A stretch of DNA of 64,000 nucleotides from CAIPAT01 sp041665605 (GCA_041665605.1 JBAYIO010000007.1:1-64000), one strand, 5' to 3'; shown: positions 16,961-26,110, numbered from the stretch's first letter. A program made the numbers and translations. The notes: a model not told the origin generated them from the sequence alone.

Positions 16961-17055
16961 AATCAGATGTACCGCAAAATTTAATTGTAACTCGGATCAG
17001 CCGGTTTGAGCATTCAAAAAGCAGCAGGCAGGAATCCGGATGATAAGGCGCAGGC

Positions 17056-17841
17056 TTATTTGCCGGTCAAATCCTTGATCCGCGCCTTGATTTCCTGTTT
17101 TTTCTGTTCCATTTCCGGATTTTTAGCTGTAATATCCATATATCTCTGATAATACTTCAACGCACGCTCAGACTGTCTCAGGTATTTATCAAAGAAGATA
17201 CCGAAATTCAACAGTACCATATGATTTTCAGGGGCAATGGCGTAAGCCTGTTTAAAGCAGGCGGCGGCATTGCGCAGATTGCCTTTTTCGGCATAATAAA
17301 CGCCCAGTTGATTCCACGGTTCATGACGGTTTTTAAAAGCCGGCAGAGCAACAATCAGGTTGTAGTAATCGGGCGTTTTAGGCAGATTCAGTTTCTGGCA
17401 GCAGTCCGCCAGCAGCAGAAGCGTATCCGAATCGTTCGGCCGGAGTTTCAGCGCCCTGAGCAGCGGTTCCACCGCGTCCTGGAGCTTATTCTGGTCAATG
17501 GCATAGAGCCGTCCGAGAGTATATTGCGCCAGAAAATTGTCCGGCTCCAGCTTGACGGCTTTCCGTGCGGCCTCAATGGCCTGTTCATTCTTCCCGGTAT
17601 TTTCATAAGCCATGGCCAGCAGGATGAATGCCGGAGCATTGGCCGGTTCACGTTCGACCGCCACCTTGACGAATTTAAGGGTTGTGTTCCATTTGCCGCC
17701 CTGGGCCGCAGTTGTCGCCTGATCCAGCAGTTCGGTGGTGGTCATTGATGACGTCCGGTTGCAGGCGGAAAGCGAAACCAGCATTACCGCAACCGATGCT
17801 ATTGAAACTGTCATTACTGTATATTTAAAAGTTTTACGCAT
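17056..17841 (-). CDS. TPR-repeat lipoprotein
   Basis: 261 aa. A lipoprotein signal peptide runs to the lipobox LSAC, with Cys at about residue 27. About five tetratricopeptide repeats fill 33-245 (for instance NAPAFILLAMAYENTGKNEQ and NLRNAAACFKQAYAIAP). Such proteins scaffold complexes on the periplasmic side of the outer or inner membrane; a resemblance to the PilF/Pgf-type TPR lipoproteins is superficial. No operon partner: dnaG ends upstream and the zinc transporter operon ends on the other side. Partner proteins cannot be inferred. Confidence 0.85.
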   Translation of the reverse strand: MRKTFKYTVMTVSIASVAVMLVSLSACNRTSSMTTTELLDQATTAAQGGKWNTTLKFVKVAVEREPANAPAFILLAMAYENTGKNEQAIEAARKAVKLEPDNFLAQYTLGRLYAIDQNKLQDAVEPLLRALKLRPNDSDTLLLLADCCQKLNLPKTPDYYNLIVALPAFKNRHEPWNQLGVYYAEKGNLRNAAACFKQAYAIAPENHMVLLNFGIFFDKYLRQSERALKYYQRYMDITAKNPEMEQKKQEIKARIKDLTGK

Positions 17842-18015
17842 AATTTTACTATTGCCGTATATTCATTAAAAATTATAAATCCGAATTAAAAGGTAACGGT
17901 AAAACTTAACTGAAAACTCATCTTTTTCAACCCTTTGAAACCGGTTTATATTAAAAACCTTTTCCGTTTGAGGCAGGCACAGGCATCGGTCAGTGATGAA
18001 TCCAGCCGGATATTG

Positions 18016-18870
18016 TCATTTTCTGAAGAAACGCTTCACCGCCAGCCGGTAAAGCACGGTCAGAACATAACATCCGCCCGCAATGACAACGATAATCGGG
18101 CCGGACGGCAGATCGCACTTGTAACTTACGATCAGGCCGCTGGATGTGAACACCAGGCTGAGCAGTATCGCCAGTGACATCATCGACCACATCCGCCGGG
18201 TGAAATATCCGGCGACGGCAGCCGGCAGCGTCAGCAGCGCAATTACCATGATGATCCCGACAATCGTTACCATCAGAACGATTGTCATGGCGGTCATGCA
18301 CAACAAAAGCAGGTAGGTCAATTTGATGCGCATCCCCCTGAGTTCGGCAAAACGGCTGTCAAAGCAGACCGCCAGAAAATTATTGAACAGGAGTATTGCC
18401 GGAACCAATACCACAACATCCAGAATCAGCGTCACCTTGAAATCGTCGGCGTTGACCAGCAGGATATTCCCGAAAAGGTAGCTGTGCAAATCAATGTAGC
18501 CGGGAGTTTTCGCGAGAAACAGCAAACCGATAGCCATCCCGATAGCCCAGATCGCCCCGATCACAGTGTCTTCCCGCTCCTTGGCGTACATGCTGACCAG
18601 GCCGATGATAATAGCGGAAAACAGCGCCGATACGATGGCGCCGACCATGGGTGTGCACCATGCAAGCTGATAATTCAATTTAAGGTATAACGCAATCCCG
18701 ATACCGCCGAGGACGCAATGCGCGATCGCGCCGGCAATGGCGGTAATCCGCCGGGTTACCACATAAGTTCCGATGATTCCGAATGCCACGCTGGCGACTG
18801 CGCCGGTGAGGAAGGCGTAAAGCAGGAATGACATACTGGGATTAGCGAGCTGTTGTATAAAATCAAGCAT
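18016..18870 (-). CDS. znuB: Zinc/manganese-type ABC importer, membrane permease
   Basis: 284 aa counted from ATG 18870 (MLDFIQQLANPSMSF), which is preferred over 18903 because it gives a normal family N-terminus and an 8-bp overlap with znuC. Eight or more hydrophobic helices. Family features are AYVVTRRITAIAGAIAHCVLGGIG-like text near residue 50-75 (G..SHA-equivalent region) and the cytoplasmic loop near 190. Forms the inner-membrane channel for divalent metal brought by the upstream solute-binding lipoprotein. Zinc is favoured over manganese because of the His-rich binding protein and the thiol/His-rich regulator in the same operon. Confidence 0.9.
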   Translation of the reverse strand: MLDFIQQLANPSMSFLLYAFLTGAVASVAFGIIGTYVVTRRITAIAGAIAHCVLGGIGIALYLKLNYQLAWCTPMVGAIVSALFSAIIIGLVSMYAKEREDTVIGAIWAIGMAIGLLFLAKTPGYIDLHSYLFGNILLVNADDFKVTLILDVVVLVPAILLFNNFLAVCFDSRFAELRGMRIKLTYLLLLCMTAMTIVLMVTIVGIIMVIALLTLPAAVAGYFTRRMWSMMSLAILLSLVFTSSGLIVSYKCDLPSGPIIVVIAGGCYVLTVLYRLAVKRFFRK

Positions 18871-19630
18871 GACGATGGCCTCCTTCCGAGCAGCGGTGAT
18901 CATGGCGGATCATGCTCACATCATAACCGTATATGTCCCGGATCATACTGCCGGAAAGATCATTGGTGGGATGCACCTGCACTTTGCGGTTCACACAGAT
19001 CACACTGTCAATCCGCTGTGAGACGAAGCCCAGATCATGCGAAACCAGCAAAATTGACATCCGGTTATTCAGCGCCTTCATCGTTTCGTAAAATTGCTCC
19101 TGAATGCACGGGTCCACATTCGCGGTCGGTTCATCCAGCAGCAGCAACTGCGGGTTGCAAGCCAGTGCGCGGGCAATCAATACCCGTTGCCGCTGTCCTC
19201 CGGAAAGTTCCGAGAAAGGCCTTTTGGCCAGATCCGCGACCGCCATTTCCTCCATTGCTTCGATTGCGAGTTTACGGTCAACGGCAGAGTAACGTCCGAA
19301 GAAGTTTTTTGAAAGCCTGCCCATCAGGACGACGTCCATGACATTTACCGGGAAATCGCTGTCCAGATTGGCAAACTGCGGCATGTAACCGATCTTCATC
19401 CTGGATTTTTCCGGGTCGCTGCCGAAAACCTTGATCTGCCCGCCGGTCGGACGGATCAACCCGAGAATCAGGTACAGCAGCGTGCTTTTGCCGCCGCCGT
19501 TAGGCCCGACGATGCAGGCAGTCTCCAATTCCCGGAAATTCAGGTTGACGTTTTCCAGTACCGGATTGCCTGACTCATAGGCAAAACTCAGGTCATTAAT
19601 AACAATGATGTCAGAGCCTTTGTCTTTCAC
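18863..19630 (-). CDS. znuC: Zinc/manganese-type ABC importer, ATPase
   Basis: 255 aa, standard ABC ATPase. Walker A GPNGGGKST (about 38-46), Q-loop in MPQFANLD, signature LSGGQRQRVLIARAL, Walker B LLLLDEPTANVD, and the switch His in LLVSHDLGF. It powers the permease encoded directly downstream with an overlapping start, and follows the binding protein with only 3 bp between them. Confidence 0.94.
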   Translation of the reverse strand: MKDKGSDIIVINDLSFAYESGNPVLENVNLNFRELETACIVGPNGGGKSTLLYLILGLIRPTGGQIKVFGSDPEKSRMKIGYMPQFANLDSDFPVNVMDVVLMGRLSKNFFGRYSAVDRKLAIEAMEEMAVADLAKRPFSELSGGQRQRVLIARALACNPQLLLLDEPTANVDPCIQEQFYETMKALNNRMSILLVSHDLGFVSQRIDSVICVNRKVQVHPTNDLSGSMIRDIYGYDVSMIRHDHRCSEGGHRHA

Positions 19631-19633
19631 AGG

Positions 19634-20593
19634 TTAATTCCCTTTCGGTTTAGTATCCAGGGAGCGGGCCAGTTCGGCAGCTATATAGTTGTAATTTTCC
19701 AGCACATTCGGCGCCTGCGGGTCGATTCTTACAATTTTCGCGCCGACAGCCTTGGCAACCACATCCGCGTATTTCTCATTGAATTGAGGCTGAACAAAGA
19801 TTATTTTTATGTTGTCTTTTCTGGCTTCGTTAATCAGCATCTCCAGATGCTTGGGCGACGGACTCTTGCCGCCGGTTTCCACGGCTTCCTGAATCAGTCC
19901 GTAGTGGTTGCCGAAATAGCCGAATGCCGGATGATAAACCAGGAATTTTTTGCCTTTATAAGGGGCAAGCATATTTTTCAGCCGCTCGTCCAGAACCTGT
20001 AATTTCTCAGTGAAGTTTTTGAGATTGGCGGCATAATAGGCGGCATTGGCCGGATCGGCGGCCTGCAGCGCTTTACAGATATTCCCGGCTATTATCAGAT
20101 TGTTCGCCGGGGACAACCAGACATGAACGTCCTGATACTGGTCTTCGTCAGCGGCGTGATGGTGTTCGCCGCCTCCTTCGCTTTCATGACCGTGTTTCTC
20201 AAATTCCTTGCTGTCTTCCGACAGCGCCATCCGTTTGACGCCTTCCGCAGAGTTTATTACCGGTATCTTACTGCTTTCCAGAATATGTTTAAGCACCTGT
20301 TCCTCCAGCGGAATTCCAACTGCGAAAAACAATTTCGCCTGCTGCATGTCATTAACGTCTTTCGGAGTTGGAAGATACGAATGCACACTTTTATCCTGGG
20401 GGATAAGAGATTTGGACATGATCTTGTCGCCGCCTATTTCGCCGGCGATAAACGCCACCGGTCCAATGGCGGAACATGTAATCAGCTTTTTATTACCCTG
20501 CTCCATGCCCGGCGACGGGGTGTTGTCAGAACAACCGGCAGATAACAGCGTCAATATCAGGGAAGCCATGATCAGCACTGCAATATTTTTCAT
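19634..20593 (-). CDS. znuA: Zinc-binding solute lipoprotein (ZnuA family)
   Basis: 319 aa. Signal peptide with lipobox LLSAGC (Cys about 21). Cluster A-I binding-protein fold, with metal ligands expected at KSVHSYLPTPKD (His about 71), in QDVHVWLSPAN, in LVYHPAFGYFG, and at the C-terminal acidic residue. A His/Glu-rich loop (EKHGHESEGGGEHHH, about 132-146) sits just before the second ligand. This loop is a hallmark of zinc rather than manganese importers. It lies 3 bp after the ribbon-helix-helix gene and before znuC. Confidence 0.93.
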   Translation of the reverse strand: MKNIAVLIMASLILTLLSAGCSDNTPSPGMEQGNKKLITCSAIGPVAFIAGEIGGDKIMSKSLIPQDKSVHSYLPTPKDVNDMQQAKLFFAVGIPLEEQVLKHILESSKIPVINSAEGVKRMALSEDSKEFEKHGHESEGGGEHHHAADEDQYQDVHVWLSPANNLIIAGNICKALQAADPANAAYYAANLKNFTEKLQVLDERLKNMLAPYKGKKFLVYHPAFGYFGNHYGLIQEAVETGGKSPSPKHLEMLINEARKDNIKIIFVQPQFNEKYADVVAKAVGAKIVRIDPQAPNVLENYNYIAAELARSLDTKPKGN

Positions 20594-20596
20594 ATC

Positions 20597-20881
20597 CTAC
20601 TCCTCTTTATGGTGTTCTTGATGGCTGAATTCGCAGGTAAAATGCCCTGCTTTGCACTGGTCGCAATCCACCAGCGGATGGTGCCTAGTAAACTCTTCCC
20701 AGTGTTTATGCTGATGCGGGGTCAAAATGCCGCTGCCGTGACAGAGCGGACAAGTGTTATTAAGCGCGGTAAGAATTGCCGAACGGATGAAGTCTGAACG
20801 ATTGGCAATACCTTTCATGGCATTTTTAATCGTTTCATCCACCTTAAAAGTAATTATCTCATTTTGAGTACTTTTATCCAT
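20597..20881 (-). CDS. Ribbon-helix-helix regulator with Cys/His-rich tail, candidate zinc sensor
   Basis: 94 aa from ATG 20881 (MDKSTQNEIITFKVDE). Residues 1-42 look like a CopG/NikR-type ribbon-helix-helix: beta strand IITFKVDE, then RSDFIRSAILTALN. Residues 43-94 carry CPLC, HQHKHW, HH and CDQC plus a final FSHQEHHKEE, enough thiolates and imidazoles for one or two metal sites. It lacks the NikR ACT domain. First gene of the znu operon, 3 bp before znuA. The simplest role is autoregulatory zinc-dependent control of uptake, in place of Fur-family Zur. A direct repeat upstream may be its operator. Metal and direction of control are inferred. Confidence 0.78.
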   Translation of the reverse strand: MDKSTQNEIITFKVDETIKNAMKGIANRSDFIRSAILTALNNTCPLCHGSGILTPHQHKHWEEFTRHHPLVDCDQCKAGHFTCEFSHQEHHKEE

Positions 20882-20930
20882 AAATACTGCACTGCTCCAT
20901 AGATTAGTGGTTGGCATCGCTTCTTATTTT

Positions 20931-20950
20931 AAAGTAATACAAAGTAATAT
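20931..20950 (-). promoter_or_regulatory. Tandem 10-bp repeat, candidate operator of the znu operon
   Basis: AAAGTAATAC AAAGTAATAT on the plus strand is a perfect-phase 10-bp direct repeat, 50-70 bp before the regulator's ATG. One-helical-turn spacing suits dimer-of-dimers binding by ribbon-helix-helix proteins. A TTGCAA -35-like hexamer lies next to it on the minus strand. Confidence 0.4.
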
Positions 20951-21159
20951 CCATTGCAAATGCCATATAGGTTTTCCATGTATGAATTGCATAATATTCA
21001 TAAATAATTCACTCAGCGGATTGAATTATCCCTGAAAAGTCTTACAGTATACACAATTGCTGGTTTCTCAACTAATAGGAACAACGGGGCCTGTGAGATT
21101 GCCGTGGCGATTGCAAATGAAAATATCGTATTGAATAAATTTATTGTATTGGGGATATA

Positions 21160-22299
21160 ATGATAAAGATCTTTTTGACAGGCATTACCGGTTTGGTCGG
21201 AAGCGCATTTACAGTCGCCTTGCTTCAAAAGCGAAAAGATATTAAAATTGTCACTCTGGTAAGAAAAGGCGCGGTAAGAAGCGCGGAGAAAAGAGTTGAA
21301 GACATTATTACTGATCAATGCAAATTTGACGGGTGTCCGGAAATAGCTCAGGACATTTTGAAATCCATAGAAGTGATCGAAGGCGATGTTGTAAATCTCG
21401 ACCCGCAGGAAATGGCCGCCGATGAAATGCTTCAGGGCGTAAGTATTATTTTTCATTGTGCCGCTGACGTCAACCTGGGCAAAGATCTTGACGGCAAAAC
21501 ATACCGCATCAATTACAGCGGCACCGAGCGAATGGTCAGACTCGCCAAATTATTACAGGTCAAAGAATTTCATTATGTCAGCACAGCCTACGTCGCCGGA
21601 CGGCTTAAGGGCCGCGCAATGGAAAATGCCCCCATTAATTCCGGATTCAATAATTCATATGAAAAAAGTAAGTTTGAAGCAGAGTCGCTGGTGAGGAATT
21701 CGGGCATTCCATTTACGATCTACCGTCCGTCAATCATCACCGGCCGCCTCTCTGACGGCAGAATCAGAAAGCCGCTGGCTTTCTACAGAATTCTGGAGTT
21801 CATGGCTAAACTTAAAAAGCATCGCTGCGCCAAACTCAAACTTAACCCGCTGGAATGGGTGGATCTGCATGTCAGATTCAAAGCGATTCCGTCTGAACAT
21901 GTTTATTTTGTCCCGATTGACTATGTGCAGAAAACCATTACCGCGCTTTTTCAAAAACCGGTATGCAATGAAACATTCCATATTACCGGCAACAGTCCGG
22001 TAAGCACATTGCAGATTGACCAGATGATATGCAAAGTGCTCAAGATCGGCGGTGTTTTGATTGCTCCGATCAGGCCTGATGAAAGTATGGATGAAAAACT
22101 GCTGTCCAGATTCCTTGGCGATCTCCTGCCTTATTTCTCCTCAGATATTATTTTTGACCAGTCCAACATCAAAAAAGTGCTCGGTGATGAAGCATTGGAC
22201 TGGGAAATCGGCGAACGCGGTCTCGAGGTCATGATGACCTCTTTCTTTAAGGACTATTTCCCCAATGTGGAATGGCTACAGAAAGTAATACAGCCCTGA
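21160..22299 (+). CDS. Extended SDR / thioester-reductase-like NAD(P)-binding protein
   Basis: 379 aa. Rossmann nucleotide motif TGITGLVGSAF (7-17), EGDVVNLD and FHCAADVNLG in the middle, the catalytic-type YVSTAYVAG and NNSYEKSKFEAE (YxxxK), and YRPSIITG. The pattern fits the extended short-chain dehydrogenases that include thioester-reductase and fatty-acyl-reductase domains, and it shows no carrier-protein domain. Whether it reduces an acyl thioester or modifies a sugar or polyketide is not decidable. The next gene begins 7 bp after its stop. Confidence 0.8.
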   Translation: MIKIFLTGITGLVGSAFTVALLQKRKDIKIVTLVRKGAVRSAEKRVEDIITDQCKFDGCPEIAQDILKSIEVIEGDVVNLDPQEMAADEMLQGVSIIFHCAADVNLGKDLDGKTYRINYSGTERMVRLAKLLQVKEFHYVSTAYVAGRLKGRAMENAPINSGFNNSYEKSKFEAESLVRNSGIPFTIYRPSIITGRLSDGRIRKPLAFYRILEFMAKLKKHRCAKLKLNPLEWVDLHVRFKAIPSEHVYFVPIDYVQKTITALFQKPVCNETFHITGNSPVSTLQIDQMICKVLKIGGVLIAPIRPDESMDEKLLSRFLGDLLPYFSSDIIFDQSNIKKVLGDEALDWEIGERGLEVMMTSFFKDYFPNVEWLQKVIQP

Positions 22300-22306
22300 G
22301 TCCGGA

Positions 22307-23098
22307 ATGATTGTTGACTTTCATACTCACTTCTATCCGGAAAAAATAGCCGAAAAAGCACTGGCTGCCGTTGCCGGAATCCCCGGCATGAATCCTTGCA
22401 CCGATGGCACATTGAACGGCCTGATTATCTCCATGCGCAATGCCGGAATTGACATTTCGGTCGGATTGCCGCTCGCAAATACTGCGGAGAATGTTCATGG
22501 CGTCAACCGCTGGGCGGCGCTGCACAATAAGCTGCCGGTAATTTTGACCGGCTCGATTCACCCGGACACGCCGGAACCGGAAAAGGTGATCCGCTGGATA
22601 GCCGGACTGGGACTTAAAGGAATTAAAGTACATCCGGAATATCAGAATTTCCGTTTCTCCGAACGCCGGCTTGATCCGATCTGGCAGGCTTGCAGCGATT
22701 GCGGGCTTTTTGTTATCACTCATGCCGGCGCTGACATCAACTTTGAAGCGCCGTTTCGCAGCAATCCCGCTGAACTGGCGGATTTTCACCGGCGCTTTCC
22801 TGAATTGAAACTGATTCTGGCACATATGGGCTCATGGGGAATGTGGGATGAGGTGGATAAACATCTGGTCGGATTGCCGGTTTATTTTGACACCGCGTTT
22901 ATTTCCGGTTATCTGACTCCGGAAAGAACTGCCGATATCATCCTGAGGCATGGGCCGGAGAGAATACTTTTCGGTTCCGACAGCCCCTGGCGGAATCAGG
23001 CGGAAGCAATGCAATTTATCAAAAAACTGCCGCTGCCGCAGGATGCGCTGGAAAAGATTTTTTACAAGAACGCAGCGGAACTGCTTGGACTGGAATAG
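22307..23098 (+). CDS. Metal-dependent amidohydrolase (amidohydrolase_2 type)
   Basis: 263-aa TIM-barrel hydrolase. Ligands: DFHTHFYPE at 4-12, KGIKVHPEYQ (His about 111), VITHAGAD (His about 144), ILAHMGS and the terminal Asp in LFGSDSPW. This is the ACMSD/amidohydrolase_2 subfamily, which includes decarboxylases and lactonases of small acids. It is coupled with the upstream SDR gene, so a shared short pathway is likely but cannot be named. Confidence 0.85.
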   Translation: MIVDFHTHFYPEKIAEKALAAVAGIPGMNPCTDGTLNGLIISMRNAGIDISVGLPLANTAENVHGVNRWAALHNKLPVILTGSIHPDTPEPEKVIRWIAGLGLKGIKVHPEYQNFRFSERRLDPIWQACSDCGLFVITHAGADINFEAPFRSNPAELADFHRRFPELKLILAHMGSWGMWDEVDKHLVGLPVYFDTAFISGYLTPERTADIILRHGPERILFGSDSPWRNQAEAMQFIKKLPLPQDALEKIFYKNAAELLGLE

Positions 23099-23104
23099 GC
23101 CGGT

Positions 23105-24349
23105 TTAAATCATCCCGCTTTCCTGCAGGAACTCAGACAAACGCCTGGTCTGAATCAGCAAATCGCAGCTTCCTTCAACAAAAAGCCTGGCCTTGACAAT
23201 TATCAACTGTCTGTTCTCCGGATCTTTGAGCATGGATTCACAAGCATCGGCCAGTTGCGCCGGATCAGACGGCGGCACCAGTATGCCGGTCTCTTCGTCT
23301 TCAATGACTTCCTGAATACCGGTGATCCTGGTTGCAACTACCGGCACCCCCAGCGCCATGCTTTCCAGAATCGCCATGGGAATTGAATCCCGGTCGCCGT
23401 CAGGGGTAATTTCTGACGCAATGACAAAAAGATCGGAAACCCGCAACTCATTAATCGTTTTCTGCCGGGAAAGATTGCCGCGGAAAATCACGGCGTCATC
23501 CAGACCGAGGCTCGTAGCAAGCGCTTCCAGATTATCTCTTTCTTCGCCTTCGCCAATAATTCTGTAGGTAAAACCCATGCCGCGCTCTTTCAAAAGCTTC
23601 AACGCCTGAAGTATGGTGTGAATGCCTTTTTTCTTTTTCAGCGCACCGATGGTAATCAGTTTAAACGGTTCGCGCGGAATATTCATCTTCTTGTTGAACG
23701 TAAAATTATTCAGGTTCACCCCCGGCGGCAATGACACAACCGCCGGCTTCCGCGACTTACTCTTGAATATGTCTTCGCTGAGGTGATTCCGGTCATAAGC
23801 GGATAACGTCAGGATAAAATTACCTCTGGACAGCAGCAACGCCGTTTCCCGCGATTTACAACCGTAAATATTTATCGGCAGCACGGTAAAACTTACTTTC
23901 AATCCGCTGAGAACCGATGCGAATACCGCGACCCTGGCGGTCTCCGGAAACGCTTCGCTGTGAATATGGGTTATTTCCAGCGGAATGATATCTTCATTGA
24001 CCGCCAGCACCGCCTGAAGATAGCTTTTCAGTATTTTCAGCGGATGACATGTGCAAATCAGCAATTTCAGCATCAGACAAAATGCTTTTATTGAATTTAC
24101 CGGGGTGATAATGAGCATCAGCACCAGTGTGCCTAGGCCCTGCAACAGCCGCACCGGAGAAAAATCCAGGAACTTGATATCCGCATTGATCCGGCAGATG
24201 TTTGAGTGTTCAGTATCCCTGAGAACAATAATATGCAGAAAATTCCCCATCTGCTCCAGGAGCTCGATCTGGTCTGAAAGACCGGGCTCCTCGCTGACGG
24301 GAAACTCTTTGAGTATAATGCATATTTTGCGCGGGTCTTGTTCAGTCAT
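23105..24349 (-). CDS. Glycosyltransferase family 4 protein
   Basis: 414 aa GT-B fold. The C-terminal nucleotide-sugar domain shows FKLITIGALKKKKGIHTILQ-like text (written at about 230-248), YRIIGEGEERDNLE, VIFRGNLSRQ and the donor-binding acidic E in PMAILESMALGVPVVAT. It transfers a sugar to an unknown acceptor in envelope or exopolysaccharide synthesis. No other wall or polysaccharide gene is adjacent, so the product is unknown. No membrane helix stands out except a hydrophobic stretch near 75-110 that may bind the membrane. Confidence 0.85.
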   Translation of the reverse strand: MTEQDPRKICIILKEFPVSEEPGLSDQIELLEQMGNFLHIIVLRDTEHSNICRINADIKFLDFSPVRLLQGLGTLVLMLIITPVNSIKAFCLMLKLLICTCHPLKILKSYLQAVLAVNEDIIPLEITHIHSEAFPETARVAVFASVLSGLKVSFTVLPINIYGCKSRETALLLSRGNFILTLSAYDRNHLSEDIFKSKSRKPAVVSLPPGVNLNNFTFNKKMNIPREPFKLITIGALKKKKGIHTILQALKLLKERGMGFTYRIIGEGEERDNLEALATSLGLDDAVIFRGNLSRQKTINELRVSDLFVIASEITPDGDRDSIPMAILESMALGVPVVATRITGIQEVIEDEETGILVPPSDPAQLADACESMLKDPENRQLIIVKARLFVEGSCDLLIQTRRLSEFLQESGMI

Positions 24350-24392
24350 GCTATATCTGCGCTTTATTTGATTATGTCATCATGCAGGAGAC

Positions 24393-25097
24393 TTATTTTT
24401 CTTCAGCATAATAAAGCAGATGCTGACAGTTGTCGCAATTTATGACCGAGCCTTTTCTGGTTTCAGCCAGCGTCTGCGGGGTCAATTTCAGATGACAGTT
24501 GCCGCAAATGTCATTATTGACTTTCACCAGAGGATCACCGGAAGTTTTAAGCAGACGGCTGTATAAGCGGATAACGTCCTGTGAAATACCGTTTTCCTTG
24601 AGACCGCGTTCGGCGATCAAGCGGTTGATTTCTTCTCTTACTTCGCCTTCCATCTGCCGCAGTTCCGCCAGATTCTCTTTGATCGTTTTGACTTTGGCCT
24701 GAAATTGCTTTTCGAATTCCTTGAGTTCCGACTTGGCTTTTTCCAGTTCATCCAGCAGCGTAATTTCTTCGGTTTCAAAATCGCTGATTTTCGCCTTGTT
24801 CTGCGCAATTTCTGACATCATGGCCTGATATTCGACATTTTTCTTGACCATGGCGGAATTAGACTGGATCTTCTTTATGGTGTCGTTGACCTGGGCAATT
24901 GACGATTCCGCGCTTTTTATCGCCAGTTCAGTCTTTTTTGTGTGCTCACTTTTTGATTTGATCTCGCCTTCTTCTTTTTTCAATTCTGCTTCAAGACTGA
25001 CTTTCTCTTTCGGCAGCATTTCCAAACGCATTTTCATGTTCCTGATACGCATGTCGATGGTTTGCAACTCCAGCAGGTCTTCAATCCACTTTTTCAT
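24393..25097 (-). CDS. Coiled-coil zinc-ribbon protein (CT398/CdsZ-like)
   Basis: 234 aa. Residues 1-180 are a long antiparallel coiled coil rich in Lys/Glu (LQTIDMRIRNMKMRLEMLP at the start). The C-terminus is a four-cysteine zinc ribbon, CGNCHLKLTP...INCDNCQHLLYY. The architecture matches the bacterial C4-ribbon family whose chlamydial member CT398 (CdsZ) is reported to bind the sigma factor RpoN. This window also has a sigma-54 activator and promoter, so a role with sigma-54 is an attractive but untested idea. Monocistronic. Confidence 0.85.
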   Translation of the reverse strand: MKKWIEDLLELQTIDMRIRNMKMRLEMLPKEKVSLEAELKKEEGEIKSKSEHTKKTELAIKSAESSIAQVNDTIKKIQSNSAMVKKNVEYQAMMSEIAQNKAKISDFETEEITLLDELEKAKSELKEFEKQFQAKVKTIKENLAELRQMEGEVREEINRLIAERGLKENGISQDVIRLYSRLLKTSGDPLVKVNNDICGNCHLKLTPQTLAETRKGSVINCDNCQHLLYYAEEK

Positions 25098-25672
25098 GGA
25101 ATCTCCTTCTTGACTTTTATTTTAACGTACAAAACTTTTATTTTAAGCAAATTAACTATTTTCAGCCAGTTACTCCCCGTCCCGCTATTTGACTAAAATA
25201 TACTTTAAACCGAAACCGCCATTTGTTCAAATAATCGCGTGTCCGATTTGATACTTTTTTATCAAACAGTTATTCATTTAACAAAAGCTTTATTCTGACT
25301 GTCAGCGGTTTTGACAAACATTCCGGAATTGCACCGCGTTTTTTTGAAAGCCGATGTGGTTTATGGGTTAGACAAGCATTTTGCCCCCTGCCCTGATTTG
25401 ATCAGTAAAAAAAACGTCCAGCGGGCGGAGCTTTTGAAGATTGCTGCCCCAAAGCTGGAGGATGGACGCAATTTTTCTGCATATTTCAGCTTAAAATGAT
25501 TTAAAATAATCTTTATTTACTTTTTCCTGCTTGACAAATATTTTCACATTGCTAATGTAAAATCAGACGTATGGAGGATTGAGTTTATAACTTAAAATTG
25601 ATCGGGGCAGCAGAGATAAAAATAACTTGTTTGTTCCGTCAAAAAAAGAACCATCAACCAAGGAGAGGAAAC
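25098..25672. other. Long AT-rich intergenic region
   Basis: 575 bp. The 3' part holds the lipoprotein promoter at 25531-25558. An open frame with a TTG start at 25311 (62 codons to 25499, ending FSAYFSLK) lacks a ribosome site and matches nothing known; it could be a gene remnant. No RNA gene is recognised. Confidence 0.4.
25531..25558 (+). promoter_or_regulatory. Sigma-70-like promoter for the small lipoprotein
   Basis: TTGACA (25531-25536), 16-bp spacer, TAATGT (25553-25558). The transcript would have a ~105-nt leader before the ATG at 25673. Confidence 0.55.
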
Positions 25673-26059
25673 ATGAAAAAGCTAATGCTTTTCGCCGCCG
25701 CAGTCGTCACGCTCGCACTTGTCCAGGGCTGCTCATCAGTCCAGGTCGCAGACGAACTGAATGGACAGAAAATTGCCACCACCGGTTCCAATGTCGCCCA
25801 CGTTTATGGTGACAACTGGGGCATCTACTGTCTGTCAATTCCGATTGTCGGCGGTGACACCGAAAAACCGGGCGCAACAGTATGGGGAAAAGACACTGTA
25901 AATGTTAAAGCCGTGACCGACATGGTTACCACAAAAAGTAAAGAGCGCGGCGCAACCAGCACTCTTGACCTGAAGTCAAATACTTCCAGCTTCTGGATTA
26001 TGCCGACTTTTGTCTGCTTCTACAGATCAGTTGAAGTATCAGGCAACGCGGTTAAATAA
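25673..26059 (+). CDS. Small lipoprotein of unknown function
   Basis: 128 aa from ATG 25673, chosen because AGGAGAGG precedes it. Lipoprotein signal peptide with lipobox LVQGC (Cys about 20). The mature part has no enzyme motif. GIYCLSIPIVGGDTEKPG and DMVTTKSKERGATSTLDL resemble small outer-membrane lipoproteins seen in related bacteria, with a hydrophobic stretch SFWIMPTFVCFYRSVEVSG near the end. It has its own promoter and a strong terminator, so it is a stand-alone transcript, perhaps abundant. Confidence 0.85.
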   Translation: MKKLMLFAAAVVTLALVQGCSSVQVADELNGQKIATTGSNVAHVYGDNWGIYCLSIPIVGGDTEKPGATVWGKDTVNVKAVTDMVTTKSKERGATSTLDLKSNTSSFWIMPTFVCFYRSVEVSGNAVK

Positions 26060-26076
26060 ACCCTTGTATCTAAACA

Positions 26077-26110
26077 AAACGGGACTGATTAGCTTCAGTC
26101 CCGTTTTTTT
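26077..26110 (+). terminator. Rho-independent terminator after the small lipoprotein
   Basis: Perfect 12-bp stem AAACGGGACTGA / TCAGTCCCGTTT with a 6-base loop, running into a T-tract. Confidence 0.93.

Noticed and set aside
25311..25499. 62-codon frame with TTG start
   Set aside because: No ribosome site, no resemblance to a known protein; the TTGACA at its start looks like part of AT-rich promoter-like DNA.
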